Shown here: positions 43,542 through 52,831 of the stretch, piece after piece
Position numbering within the stretch: position 1 is the first letter of the stretch
Layout: every line of letters begins with the position of its first letter
Assembly (NCBI RefSeq): GCF_003605405.2
Contig: NZ_QYTW02000009.1
Location: 1 to 64,000, forward strand
DNA length: 64,000 bases
Direction of reading: 5' to 3'
DNA from: Siminovitchia terrae
Lineage (GTDB): Bacteria; Bacillota; Bacilli; Bacillales; Bacillaceae_C
Program-made: the position numbers and the translations under genes
Notes under the pieces: model-generated
Database searches by the model: none
What the model saw: the letters and a program-made list of their open reading frames with translations, nothing else
Told to the model about the DNA's origin: nothing

Positions 43542-45059
43542 ATGAATTTACCTGATAGTTTACTAGAGGCAGCAATGAAAAACCGTGAAAATACCGCCTA
43601 TTATTTCATGGATAAGCAGACGACCTATGAAGAACTGAATGTGTCTGTCAATAAGTTTGCAAGCGGGTTAGCAAAAGCGGGAATAGGAAGAGGGGACCAT
43701 GTTGCTCTTCTGCTGGGTAACTCCCCGCATTTCATTATTAGTCTTTATGGGATTATGAGAGTTGGAGCGACAGCGATTCCGATCAATCCAACCTATACTC
43801 CGTCCGAAATTGCCTACATATTGAAAGATGGAGATGTAAAAGCCGTCATCGCTTTGGATCAGATGGTTCCTTATATCGAAAAATTGAGGACGGCGGCACC
43901 GAAAATTGAACATTATATCATTTGTGAAACGGGAGCTCAATTAACCGAAGGAATGGAAACGTTTTCTGAAGTTCTCCATTCAGGAGATAGCGATTTTATA
44001 CCAGTACCTGTAAATAGCGAGGAAACGGCCGTCATTTTATATACATCTGGAACGACTGGAAAGCCTAAGGGTGCGATGCTGAGCCATGGAAATCTATATT
44101 CCAACGCACGTGATATCCGGGACTATTTGAAAATGGATAGTAAAGATACGGTCATTACAACGCTGCCAATGTTCCATGTATTCAGCCTGACTGTAGTTTT
44201 GAATGCTCCGCTTATAAGCGGATCGGCTCTGATTATCGTACCAAAATTCAGTCCGAAGGAAATTTTCCGAGTTGCCCAAAAATATAAAGCAACCATCTTT
44301 GCAGGGGTTCCGACGATGTATAATTTCCTATATCAGTATGCGGGAAGTAACCCTGGTGACTTTTCCTCTATGAGGCTATGTATTTCAGGAGGAGCGTCCA
44401 TGCCAGTCGCTTTACTGAAAAATTTTGAAGAAAAATTCGATGTAGTTGTTTCTGAAGGATATGGATTATCGGAAGCTTCGCCAGTCACCTGTTTTAATCC
44501 GCTTGACAGACCCCGAAAGCCTGGATCGATCGGCACATCTATTTTCAATGTGGAAAATAAGGTAATGGATGAATTTGGAAATGAACTTCCTATAGGAGAG
44601 GTGGGAGAATTGGCGGTACGTGGGCCAAACGTCATGAAAGGGTACTATAACATGCCCGAAGAAACATCAGAGACTATTCGTGAAGGTTGGCTGTATACGG
44701 GAGATTTGGCAAGAATGGATGAAGAAGGTTATTTTTATATAGTTGATCGTAAGAAAGATCTTGTCATTGTTGGGGGGTATAATGTATATCCTAGAGAAGT
44801 GGAAGAAGTTCTGTATAAACATCCTGGTGTTCTGGAAGCCGCAGTGATCGGCGTGCCCGATGCGGAACAAGGAGAAACAGTGAAAGCTATTATTGTACCA
44901 AGGGATAAACAAGTGGATAGGGCGGAGCTGCATCAATTTCTTGCTGAAAGACTGGCTTCGTATAAGCTGCCTAAATTCATCGAGTTTCTTGAAGAACTAC
45001 CGAAAAACTCTACAGGCAAAATAATGAAAAGGGATTTGAAAAATCGAGTTCTTCAATGA
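43542..45059 (+). CDS. lcfB: Long-chain acyl-CoA synthetase LcfB
   Basis: A 505-aa AMP-forming ligase activating fatty acids to acyl-CoA for beta-oxidation. It has the P-loop YTSGTTGKPKGA, the GYGLSEASPV motif, the YTGDLARMDEEGY block and the C-terminal catalytic Lys in PKNSTGKIMKR. The ATG follows ATAGGAGGAAACGTT, just downstream of a FadR box; the longer frame begins inside the operator. Repression by FadR and induction by long-chain acyl-CoA is inferred from B. subtilis. Confidence 0.94.
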   Translation: MNLPDSLLEAAMKNRENTAYYFMDKQTTYEELNVSVNKFASGLAKAGIGRGDHVALLLGNSPHFIISLYGIMRVGATAIPINPTYTPSEIAYILKDGDVKAVIALDQMVPYIEKLRTAAPKIEHYIICETGAQLTEGMETFSEVLHSGDSDFIPVPVNSEETAVILYTSGTTGKPKGAMLSHGNLYSNARDIRDYLKMDSKDTVITTLPMFHVFSLTVVLNAPLISGSALIIVPKFSPKEIFRVAQKYKATIFAGVPTMYNFLYQYAGSNPGDFSSMRLCISGGASMPVALLKNFEEKFDVVVSEGYGLSEASPVTCFNPLDRPRKPGSIGTSIFNVENKVMDEFGNELPIGEVGELAVRGPNVMKGYYNMPEETSETIREGWLYTGDLARMDEEGYFYIVDRKKDLVIVGGYNVYPREVEEVLYKHPGVLEAAVIGVPDAEQGETVKAIIVPRDKQVDRAELHQFLAERLASYKLPKFIEFLEELPKNSTGKIMKRDLKNRVLQ

Positions 45060-45090
45060 TCACGGATGCTCTCTTCCGTGATTTTTTTAG
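45057..45090 (+). terminator. lcfB terminator
   Basis: ATCACGGA / TCCGTGAT stem overlapping the stop, followed by TTTTTT. Confidence 0.85.
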
Positions 45091-45119
45091 GTGAAAAGTT
45101 ATAAGATTAAACGAATTTT

Positions 45120-45300
45120 TATTCGAATAATGAGCTTTAGACGCCTAGCTCCTACAAAGAGATTGCGTCCTGAGCCTGCCGACGCCATGGGTGAAAGGAT
45201 CCGACCAAATTGTTGAGTTGGCCGAGAAGCTGCCGCTGCCCCATAAAATTCATCTTATACTGTCACAGAAAGGGACCCCTTGCACTTTTCTTATAGATAG
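45120..45300 (+). repeat. Family A remnant between lcfB and the hydratase gene
   Basis: CGCCTAGCTCCTAC, GCGTCCTGAGCCTGCCGACGCCA and a late CACTTTTCTTATAG match other family A copies (8.1, 38.7-39.0 kb). The core itself is missing. Confidence 0.5.
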
Positions 45301-45364
45301 AAAGGTTTTTTCAAAGAAATCGAGAAATATATATAGGTGAGCTTAATAAGGAAGGGGATTAGCT

Positions 45365-46141
45365 ATGAAAAATATTCAGTTGGATGTGCAGGATTTTATT
45401 GCGACTATAACAATTAATCGTCCCGATTCTTTAAATGCTTTTAATTACGAAACACTGTGTGAATTGGGAGAAACCGCAGAAATATTAAAAACGGACAAAA
45501 ATGTTCGATTGGTGATTGTGAAAGGAGCCGGTGAAAAGGCCTTCAGTGTTGGCGCAGACCTGAAAGAAAGGAAGACGTTGTCCGAACAGCAAGTACGTCG
45601 CAACGTCAATAAAATTGGAGATGTGTTTCATGCAATAGAAAAATTGCCACAGCCGACCATTGCAGCAATGAACGGCCATGCTTTTGGCGGAGGAATGGAG
45701 CTTGCTTTGGCATGCGACTTTAGGATAGCAGTAAAAGAAGCGACCATGGGGTTGACGGAAACAAGCTTAGCAATTATTCCGGGTGCTGGAGGAACGCAAA
45801 GGCTGCCGCGCTTAATTGGAGAAGCCAAGGCAATGGAATTGATCCTGACAGCACGGAGAATGAAAGCCGAAGAAGCATATACATATGGAATTGTTACCAA
45901 AATCGCGGAGCGGGAAGAACTGATGGAAAAAGTAATGGAACTTGCAGACGCTATTCTTGCTAACGGGCCGATTGCTGTCCAACAAGCAAAATATGCCATC
46001 AAAACAGGAATGAATACGGACCTGCAGACCGGGTTGGAGATTGAAAGAAAAGCATATGAACTGACAATCCCTACCGAGGACCGGCTTGAAGCGCTCCAGG
46101 CATTCAGTGAAAAGAGAAGGCCTATGTATCAAGGGAAATAA
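45365..46141 (+). CDS. Enoyl-CoA hydratase/isomerase family protein
   Basis: A 258-aa crotonase-fold protein. The oxyanion-hole region GGGMELALACDFR and the catalytic Glu segments TSLAIIPGAGGTQRLPRLIG are intact, so hydration of 2-enoyl-CoA is likely. It lies downstream of lcfB on the same strand, which fits a role in fatty-acid breakdown, but it has its own leader and no FadR box is visible. Start ATG behind AAGGAAGGGGAT. Confidence 0.88.
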   Translation: MKNIQLDVQDFIATITINRPDSLNAFNYETLCELGETAEILKTDKNVRLVIVKGAGEKAFSVGADLKERKTLSEQQVRRNVNKIGDVFHAIEKLPQPTIAAMNGHAFGGGMELALACDFRIAVKEATMGLTETSLAIIPGAGGTQRLPRLIGEAKAMELILTARRMKAEEAYTYGIVTKIAEREELMEKVMELADAILANGPIAVQQAKYAIKTGMNTDLQTGLEIERKAYELTIPTEDRLEALQAFSEKRRPMYQGK

Positions 46142-46491
46142 GCACAAGCGTCTATCCTATAGACTGCTCCGAAATGCGGAACGGCCAAGGTTGTTTAGAG
46201 GCGAGTGCAGCCAGCCAAGGAACCGGTAGATCCAGGACAACTACCCTGTCGCTTTGTTTGCATTCGTACTTCCTGTCCAGCGAAGGTCAATCCAGTGAAG
46301 GCGCTTGTTGCCTTCATGAGATTGATCGAAGCCATCTAGATCGGAGTACCTCCGGCGGGATAGAGGAGAGCGGTGTGCTATAGTTAGACAATAAAGAAAA
46401 GCGTAAACGCTTGCCCATCGACGGTAGACTGGCCAGGAAATGTCTGGATCCTGCGGTTTCTTTTGGCAAGGGTGCAATGGGGGAGCTGATT
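46142..46491. other. Gene-free region, possible degraded repeat
   Basis: No gene with a ribosome-binding site. GTACTTCCTGTC near 46270 is the complement of a family A core piece, and AAGCGTAAACGCTT near 46396 is a small palindrome. Otherwise nothing is recognisable. Confidence 0.35.
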
Positions 46492-46674
46492 ATGAATAGA
46501 TATCATTGTTGTGCAACATGCGTTCATTTTGTTGCCGAAAGAAAAGACGGAAAGATGAGTTACTACTGCAAAAGATTGGGATATGAAACAAAGACCCATT
46601 ACCAATTCAATTGCTGGACTCCTAAAGATAACGTTCGCAAGCTGATGAAGAAGGATGAAGGAAAGGATGCTTAA
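46492..46674 (+). CDS. Small Cys-rich protein, 60 aa
   Basis: The start follows GGGGGAGCTGATT. The product has CCATC, a CK pair and a late Cys (NCW), with His between, so a zinc site is likely. It is basic at the C-terminus. Function unknown, and I do not recognise the family name. Confidence 0.7.
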   Translation: MNRYHCCATCVHFVAERKDGKMSYYCKRLGYETKTHYQFNCWTPKDNVRKLMKKDEGKDA

Positions 46675-46701
46675 TATAAAGACTTCTATATGTGATTTGT
46701 C

Positions 46702-46950
46702 AGACATCCATTACCAATTATTCATGCTGGGATAGCTGGTACTTCCACGTCCACACTTTCAGCCGCTGTTTCTGAAGCAGGGGCTCTTTGTGCTCTAGGA
46801 GCAGATAATATGACTCCTGGTGATATACGAAAAAACATCGGAGACATTCAAAACGCAGACGGGCAAGTTGTTTGCGGTTCATTGATCGATCTCTTTCGTA
46901 TTATTTCTTCCTTTGATGAACAAATCGTTCCTGTTTATCATTTACCGTGA
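46702..46950 (+). pseudogene. Fragment of a nitronate monooxygenase
   Basis: An open stretch without start codon encodes PIIHAGIAGTSTSTLSAAVS and EAGALCALGADNMTPGDIR, clearly the N-terminal flavin-binding part of the nitronate monooxygenase (2-nitropropane dioxygenase) family. The homology ends after about 50 residues. The rest of the gene is gone. Confidence 0.65.
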
Positions 46951-47447
46951 GAAGACAGATGGGAGATAAAGGTTGGTTAGGTGTGAGCCTAACGGTTATT
47001 CTGGGCAGTTTCACTTCCTTAGAGTAAATCAGTCTTACATAATGGAAAGGCTGATGCTACAATGAAATGAGCATTCAGTATTCCTAATGTTTTACTATCT
47101 TATCTTAGTGGCTAAATACTGCAGAAAAGCTGCTGGAATGTCTAACTGTGTAAAAGATAGGTTTGTAAAACTTAGTGAGGAATATAACGTTTCGTTGAAT
47201 GGAATCATGTTTTTTGGCCTTATTCATATTTTTGCAAACACTGAATGATTAAAGCTCATGTATGCAGGACAAAATCTTAAAAATGAAGCCATATGACTTC
47301 TAACTTTAGGAGAAGCAAAGCCTAATTAAAACTTTGGTTACGCTGATGTTGTTAGGAATTTCCTGCTTCAAACAACCCGCAGGGTGTGAAGTGGTGAAAA
47401 GTTCAAAATAAGTAGATTAGTTGATTGATTTTTGGGGGTAAGGAGAA
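46951..47447. other. Gene-free decayed region upstream of azlC
   Basis: No credible gene. A stretch near 47108-47248 reads as a peptide with VKDRFVKLSEEYNVS, vaguely like a ribbon-helix-helix protein, but without a start or site. The leader of azlC occupies the end. Confidence 0.35.
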
Positions 47448-48173
47448 TTGGAAGCTTCAGTACGGAAAGTAAAGACCTCACAATTTCGCCTCGGTCTCCA
47501 AGATGGTGTTAGCATAGCCGTTGGATATGCCCCGATTGCCCTAACCTATGGGCTTTTGGCAAAAACAGCAGGTCTTACGCTGATAGAAACTGTCTTGATG
47601 AGTCTCATTGTGTTTGCAGGGGCTTCTCAGTATATGGCGCTTAGCATGTTTGCGCTCGGAACGGGATCACTTGAAGTGATCATGACGACTTTCATTGTGA
47701 ACATCCGGCATTTTCTCATGTCCGCCTCATTAAACGAGAAAGTAGAAAAAGAAGTTCCGTGGAAAAAAGCCGTTTATGCCTTCGGAATTACAGATGAAAC
47801 TTTTTCCGTTGCCGCTACGAAAGCAGGGACTGTTTCGACTGGTTATTTATTTGGTATCATTTCTTTGGCATATAGCAGTTGGGTTGTTTTTTCAGGCATT
47901 GGCTATGGCATAGGGGCCAGTTTGCCGAAGGTGCTTCAAGACAGCATGACCATAGCGCTTTACGCCATGTTTATCGGTTTACTTGTCCCTTCCATGAGAA
48001 AAAGTGTAAAGGTTGTCTACTTAGCTCTTTTAGCCGCTGTTTTTAATAGCGTTTTCGTTTTTTGGAATGTGATGGGAAAAGGCTGGGCTATCGTTGTGGC
48101 GACTCTTCTGTCCTCGATTTTGGTCGAAGCGGTTGAAACCATAAAAAAGAAGGGAGAGTCAGCCAATGAATAG
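47448..48173 (+). CDS. azlC: AzlC family branched-chain amino acid exporter, large subunit
   Basis: A 241-aa membrane protein with about seven to eight segments and the AzlC features GLQDGVSIAVGYAPIALTYG and NIRHFLMS. Together with AzlD it exports branched-chain amino acids or their analogues. Start TTG, close to the AAGGAG site. It overlaps azlD by eight bases. AzlC-like paralogues exist, so the exact substrate is uncertain. Confidence 0.88.
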   Translation: MEASVRKVKTSQFRLGLQDGVSIAVGYAPIALTYGLLAKTAGLTLIETVLMSLIVFAGASQYMALSMFALGTGSLEVIMTTFIVNIRHFLMSASLNEKVEKEVPWKKAVYAFGITDETFSVAATKAGTVSTGYLFGIISLAYSSWVVFSGIGYGIGASLPKVLQDSMTIALYAMFIGLLVPSMRKSVKVVYLALLAAVFNSVFVFWNVMGKGWAIVVATLLSSILVEAVETIKKKGESANE

Positions 48174-48477
48174 TTCATTGATCATTTTTACAATTATTGG
48201 TATGGCGGTTGTTACATATATTCCGAGAATGCTGCCCTTCGTCATGTTCAGAGGCAGGGAGCTGCCGCCCTTTTTTCAGGGGGTATTGCAAAATGTTCCG
48301 TTTGCTACGCTTGGCGCATTGATATTTCCCGCTGTTCTCCTTATTAACGAAGGAAATCTTCTTTTTGGGGTTGCGGGAGCCGCGGCTGCTTTTATCATTG
48401 CATTTCTTGGGGCCAACGTAATCATCGTCGTGATTGGTTCTATTGTGGTATTAAGCATTTATTCATTTTTTATTTAA
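48166..48477 (+). CDS. azlD: AzlD family small subunit
   Basis: A 103-aa protein with four hydrophobic segments and the conserved TYIPRMLPF start. It is translated by overlap with azlC and its site GAAGGGAGAG lies within azlC. Partner of AzlC. Confidence 0.88.
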   Translation: MNSSLIIFTIIGMAVVTYIPRMLPFVMFRGRELPPFFQGVLQNVPFATLGALIFPAVLLINEGNLLFGVAGAAAAFIIAFLGANVIIVVIGSIVVLSIYSFFI

Positions 48478-48605
48478 CATTGGCGGGGCTTTTTTAAAGC
48501 TTTCGCTTATTTTTTTCTTTTGAGGAGACAATAGGACCATATCGGTTCTGTTCTGCCGGCTATCTATTCTACATATAATAATGAATGGACAAGGAGGGGA
48601 GACTA

Positions 48606-49871
48606 TTGGTTAGAAAATGGGCATTGCGGGCAGTGATCGCTTATTTTTTGTTTGGTATAGCCATGTATGTGTATCTGTTTTTCTTGACGGACACTTCGAT
48701 TCCGCACATGTATAAAGGGACGAGCATAGATCCCGCGACTTTTTTAAACAGCAGAGAGCTTATGCTGAGCGAGGAATATTCAAAAATCCGGAACCTGATG
48801 TTTTTTCTTGCGGAACCTTATCAATGGCTGTTTTATTATCTAATTTTACTGTTTGGCATATCTGCGATGTTTGAACGATGGGCAGGGAAGACGACGAAAT
48901 GGTTCCCGCTCCAAACAATCATTTACCTTTTTTGGTTGTCGCTTGCCTCATTTGTCGCAACTTTTCCGTTTGCCTATACATCCTATCTTTTTTCTAGGAC
49001 CTATAATATCTCCACACAGTATTTCTCTTCTTGGATGAAGGATCAATTTCTGGACTTCTGGATCAGTTATGCAACGATGTGTGTAGTCATCCTTGTCATT
49101 TATTCGATGATGAAAAAATTCAAAAAGAAGTGGTGGCTAGCGGTCTGGGTGTTATCCATCCCGTTTTCAATCTTCATGATGTTCATCCGGCCAGTCGTGA
49201 TTGACCCGCTTTACAATGACTTTTATCCTCTAAAAGATAAACAGCTTGAAATGAAGATTCTTTCGCTTGCTGATGAAGCGGACATTCCTGCCGAACATGT
49301 GTATGAAGTGGATATGTCTAAAAAGACTAACGCATTGAATGCCTATGTGACAGGTGTTGGCTCCAATTCCAGGATTGTCCTCTGGGATACGACCTTGGAA
49401 AGGCTTGATGACGAAGAGGTTTTGTTCATAATGGCGCATGAGATGGGTCATTATGTGGAGAAGCACATTTATAAAGGCATTGCGGGGTATATAATGCTTT
49501 CTTTTGTTGGCCTGTGGCTGACAGCGAAACTGATGGAGCTGTGGATTCAGAAGAGGGGAACAGTCTGGAAGGTAAATAGCATAATCAGCATCAGTTCTCT
49601 GCCAGCCTTTCTGCTTATTACATCTATTTTGCTTTTTGCCGTGAGCCCTCTAACCAATTGGGTATCGCGTTACCAGGAAATGCGTGCGGACCGGTATGCA
49701 TTGGAAACGACGGAAGATCGTGATGCCGCTGTACGGACATTCCAGGATTTGACAAGAGCTGGGTTAAGCGAGGTCAATCCACCGTATTTAGTAAAAATTT
49801 TCCGATATGGACACCCGACGATGCTGGAGCGAATCAAAATGGCAGACGAGTTTGAAAGAGAGAGCGATTAG
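48606..49871 (+). CDS. yhfN: M48 family zinc metalloprotease YhfN
   Basis: A 421-aa integral membrane protease of the CAAX prenyl protease 1/Ste24 type. The HEXXH motif appears as MAHEMGHYVEKH, with the third ligand in the region EMRADRYALE. N-terminal membrane segments and two flanking the active site are visible. The natural substrate in Bacillus is unknown. A TTG start behind AAGGAGGGGAGACTA is chosen, since the upstream ATG lies before the Shine-Dalgarno. Length matches YhfN. Confidence 0.88.
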   Translation: MVRKWALRAVIAYFLFGIAMYVYLFFLTDTSIPHMYKGTSIDPATFLNSRELMLSEEYSKIRNLMFFLAEPYQWLFYYLILLFGISAMFERWAGKTTKWFPLQTIIYLFWLSLASFVATFPFAYTSYLFSRTYNISTQYFSSWMKDQFLDFWISYATMCVVILVIYSMMKKFKKKWWLAVWVLSIPFSIFMMFIRPVVIDPLYNDFYPLKDKQLEMKILSLADEADIPAEHVYEVDMSKKTNALNAYVTGVGSNSRIVLWDTTLERLDDEEVLFIMAHEMGHYVEKHIYKGIAGYIMLSFVGLWLTAKLMELWIQKRGTVWKVNSIISISSLPAFLLITSILLFAVSPLTNWVSRYQEMRADRYALETTEDRDAAVRTFQDLTRAGLSEVNPPYLVKIFRYGHPTMLERIKMADEFERESD

Positions 49872-49876
49872 TCAAC

Positions 49877-49920
49877 AAGGATGGCTGCGGTTCATGAACC
49901 CCGCAGCCATCCTTTAGTTT
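49877..49920 (+). terminator. yhfN terminator
   Basis: A 14-bp perfect stem (AAGGATGGCTGCGG / CCGCAGCCATCCTT) with short T-run. Confidence 0.8.
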
Positions 49921-50104
49921 CGCAAACTAACAATGCCTAAGTTGCGCCGAATATCTATCACTTAACACTGGAATCGGGTTTCAGCGCCCGTTCTATAACA
50001 GGTATCTCCCGTACTTTCTTTATCTCGTTAGAAGTACTCTGTTAGCCCTGGAAGAATTAGCTGTAGATGAAGAACTGGTCCTTTGAAGTATTTTGCGCTT
50101 CAAA

Positions 50105-50134
50105 GCAAAAAAACCCCCCTTTTCAGGGGGATGC
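50105..50134 (-). terminator. Terminator of the IDEAL-domain gene
   Basis: CCCCC TTTTCA GGGGG hairpin. On the minus strand it is followed by seven T's. Confidence 0.85.
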
Positions 50135-50138
50135 AGTT

Positions 50139-50366
50139 TTATTTACCTATGTGGTTAATGAGTTCTTTGGAAAGCTTTGTGAAAGCTTTCTCGTCTCTTT
50201 GATCTAACGCAAGATCAATTTCCGCACGCAGTTGTTCCTCTCTCCGCTTTTGCAAAAGATCGTTTAGGAAAATTTCTGTGTACCATTGCAACGCTTTAGC
50301 TTCTTTTTGATTTTGGGTCATCGTGTACTCTTTCAACAGTTCCTGATAAGTTTTCTTCCTCTCCAT
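50139..50366 (-). CDS. IDEAL-domain protein, 75 aa
   Basis: A small helical protein whose C-terminal half, EIDLALDQRDEKAFTKLSKEL, fits the IDEAL domain of Bacillaceae. Its function is unknown in this protein. The ATG follows GAGGTGATCATCG. It is divergent from comK. Confidence 0.75.
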   Translation of the reverse strand: MERKKTYQELLKEYTMTQNQKEAKALQWYTEIFLNDLLQKRREEQLRAEIDLALDQRDEKAFTKLSKELINHIGK

Positions 50367-50644
50367 CGATGATCACCTCGGAACCTTTTTTTAATTATAC
50401 ACGGATTTGGGTAAAAAAACAAGGCAGGAATTTAAATTTTCTGATGTTTTTTTATATTTGAACCTATCGTGACTAAGGACTCAAGGTGCCTTGGAACAAA
50501 AATATTTTGATGCATTGATGAGGTAATAAAGTATGAGTGGATAGAATGGTATGTTTTGATTTTTTAGAATTTTAATGACGTTTTTGGAAATCTATGCTAT
50601 TATTATAGGCATATTGGATGAATGCTGAAGAAAGGGGAAGAAAA

Positions 50645-51196
50645 ATGGCAGAAAAAGATACAACGTTATCAAATTATGAAATTAATCCTTATACGATGAT
50701 GATTCGGCCAGCGGGCGACGAATCCTCGGAAGTAGTTGAAGCAGGCGCCCGCTATTTGATTTCTTGCAAAACCTTTGAGATTGTAAAAAAAAGCTGTGAG
50801 TATTTTGGAAGCTCATATTCAGGCAGGAGGGCTGGAACAAAGCAGTTAATCGGCATCACTCATAAGGCACCCATTATTGTAGACCCCTACACTTCCATCT
50901 ATTTATTTCCAACCGCATCGCCGACAAGTCCTCAATGTGCGTGGATTTCCCATGACTATATTGCTTCATATAAAAAGAATGGTCCATATTCAACAATTGT
51001 CACGTTTCAGAATAGCGAAAGCTTTGAGCTCCCGGTTTCTTTCTACTCTCTAGAAAATCAAGTTTCGCGAACAGCTATGCTTCGGATCAAATTTACACAA
51101 AATATGAAGAGAATGGAACATTTTAACAAAAATCCGTCTCATTTATTACATAATCGGGCATCTGAGCCTAATGGGGCCTATTGGATCAACGAGTAG
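50645..51196 (+). CDS. comK: Competence transcription factor ComK
   Basis: A 183-aa protein of the ComK family, the master activator of DNA uptake and recombination genes. Family blocks visible are YEINPYTMMI, the Tyr/Cys-rich centre with FGSSYSGRRAGTKQLIG, ISHKAPI-like THKAPIIVDP and the CAWISHDYIA motif. The ATG follows AAAGGGGAAGAAAA. Its position before yhjD/yhjE agrees with B. subtilis. I found no clean AAAA-N5-TTTT box pair upstream, so autoregulation is not shown. addBA, which acts in recombination, lies 1.6 kb downstream. Confidence 0.93.
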   Translation: MAEKDTTLSNYEINPYTMMIRPAGDESSEVVEAGARYLISCKTFEIVKKSCEYFGSSYSGRRAGTKQLIGITHKAPIIVDPYTSIYLFPTASPTSPQCAWISHDYIASYKKNGPYSTIVTFQNSESFELPVSFYSLENQVSRTAMLRIKFTQNMKRMEHFNKNPSHLLHNRASEPNGAYWINE

Positions 51197-51284
51197 AAAA
51201 AGACAGTCACGCCTTCTTCTCTTTTTTTGAAGAGGAAGAAAGTATTGAATCACTTGAAATATTTTGTTCGAATTAAAATTGAAT

Positions 51285-51485
51285 ATGTCAAGCTCCGACG
51301 TACAGGAAGTACTAGTGCAGGCGAAGCGACAGGACGTCGCCGATTTGAGCCAGCCGACGTACAGGAAGTACTAGTGCCACCGAAGCCACAGAATGTGACG
51401 ATCTGAGGCGGTCGGGCACTATCGGTGGAAGGGTCAAGTCAGGCTTAAGGAACTGCCTCTTAGCAATTCGCTTTGTGCTTATCGT
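51285..51485 (+). repeat. Family A repeat copy between comK and yhjD
   Basis: Two successive cores (CGACGTACAGGAAGTACTAG at 51298 and 51357) and the TGAGCC box. It reaches to the stop of yhjD. Confidence 0.65.
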
Positions 51486-51848
51486 TTAAGAAGGGTAGCG
51501 GGTGCTTAAATAAAGGCACATTAGTTCTTCGATCCTGTTTCGCAGCCGGGGATTGAAGTAATTATGGTGTTCTTCGTACCCTTTATACAAGAACAAGTAC
51601 ATCGTAAAAGCCTCATCCGACTTCATTCGTTCCACCCGAATATTATTTTTATGCAAATACCGCTTCACTTCGGCCAATTCTTTCTGCACTTTCCGGATGG
51701 TGTTTTCAATCAAATGTTGATAGGGTTTTTTCAACTTGAACGAGCTTTTCTCAATAGCGGACAAATCACGGTGTAAAACTGTCAGCAGCATCGGTAAATA
51801 GATCGCTTGTTCAATGATATCCCGCTCGTTTCCAGGAATTTTTGTCAT
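51486..51848 (-). CDS. yhjD: Sporulation protein YhjD
   Basis: A 120-aa basic helical protein identical in length and place to YhjD, whose gene is expressed during sporulation in B. subtilis. The start at 51848 follows CAGGAGGGCTGCTCA; the upstream extension has no site. Molecular role unknown. Confidence 0.8.
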   Translation of the reverse strand: MTKIPGNERDIIEQAIYLPMLLTVLHRDLSAIEKSSFKLKKPYQHLIENTIRKVQKELAEVKRYLHKNNIRVERMKSDEAFTMYLFLYKGYEEHHNYFNPRLRNRIEELMCLYLSTRYPS

Positions 51849-52035
51849 TGAGCAGCCCTCCTGAGTAGAACGTTTGTTCCTTTTTTTGTATTTTACTAAG
51901 GGGTGAAAAAAATAGCAAGCTGAAAATTTTACCTCTTGCAAGGTGCCGAATAGAACAAGCAGGCCCGGCTATGCTATAATTTATAAGAAATCAAGTTGCC
52001 GGGCCCATTTACCTGCTGGGAATAGAGGAATGTTC

Positions 52036-52644
52036 ATGGATTTGTTCTCATTCGAAGACTGGATGACGATAGAAAATGTAATCGAACTGATTGAAAAATA
52101 CCGATCAATTGGTCCGCTTCCAGGGATCTTGTTGCCTTTTTTAGAGGCTTTTCTGCCTTTTTTGCCACTTTTCCTGTTTGTGATGGCCAATGCTAATGCC
52201 TTTGGTCTGGGGTGGGGCTTTCTTTTCTCTTGGATTGGGGCTTCATGGGGGGCCTACTTTGTATTCCTCCTTATTAGAAGATTTGGCAAAGCAAGGCTTT
52301 TTGGCCCGCTCCGCAGAAATCCCAAAGTGCAGAGCTTGATGGCATGGGTGGAAAAACGCGGGTTTGGTCCTCTGTTTCTTTTACTATGCTTCCCGTTTAC
52401 TCCGTCAGCAGTCGTCAATATTGTAGCGGGGCTTTCAGGTATTGGCATTTATCAGTACATGCTGGCTGTATTGACGGGGAAAGCAGTCATGATCTTCATT
52501 ATGAGTTTCATCGGCTATGATGTTATCTCATTGATCAGGCAGCCGGTCAGGACTGGGATTGCACTCGGAGCCATCGTAATTTTATGGTATATTGGGAAGC
52601 GGATTGAAGTGAAACTGAAACAAAAGCAATATGATCGGGGATAA
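52036..52644 (+). CDS. yhjE: TVP38/TMEM64 (DedA-like) membrane protein YhjE
   Basis: A 202-aa protein with about five hydrophobic segments and the SNARE-associated/DedA core: FLEAFLPFLPLF, GASWGAYFVFLLIRRFGK, and CFPFTPSAVVNIVAGLSGI. It is probably a lipid or small-molecule transporter; the exact function is unknown. The start at 52036 is spaced correctly from GAGGA. In B. subtilis sipV follows; here addB follows. Confidence 0.88.
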   Translation: MDLFSFEDWMTIENVIELIEKYRSIGPLPGILLPFLEAFLPFLPLFLFVMANANAFGLGWGFLFSWIGASWGAYFVFLLIRRFGKARLFGPLRRNPKVQSLMAWVEKRGFGPLFLLLCFPFTPSAVVNIVAGLSGIGIYQYMLAVLTGKAVMIFIMSFIGYDVISLIRQPVRTGIALGAIVILWYIGKRIEVKLKQKQYDRG

Positions 52645-52667
52645 TTTACATATTGTCAAAATGATAA

Positions 52668-52709
52668 AGGGAAAGCTGCTAAAAGTTATAGCGGCTTTTT
52701 TCTTTTTGC
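52668..52709 (+). terminator. yhjE terminator
   Basis: AAAGCTGCTA / TAGCGGCTTT imperfect stem followed by T's. Confidence 0.7.
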
Positions 52710-52740
52710 TGAAAACGTATCTATGAATAGGAATGTATGT

Positions 52741-52770
52741 TCGTTTCTTAGCTGCCATGTATGGTATAAT
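52741..52770 (+). promoter_or_regulatory. Extended -10 promoter of addBA
   Basis: TGGTATAAT with a TG one base before the -10. The -35 is poor. Confidence 0.4.
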
Positions 52771-52831
52771 AAGGTTACAAACATAGAAGAGCAATTAAGA
52801 TGATGTTTACAACAAAAGAGGGGTTGAAAGC

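Noticed and set aside
46241-46707. Minus-strand frames around 46.2-46.7 kb
   Set aside because: They overlap the better supported Cys-rich gene on the plus strand and have no start signals.
50400-50640. ComK boxes (AAAA-N5-TTTT) upstream of comK
   Set aside because: Several A- and T-tracts exist but none matches the spacing of a paired K-box, so I do not report one.
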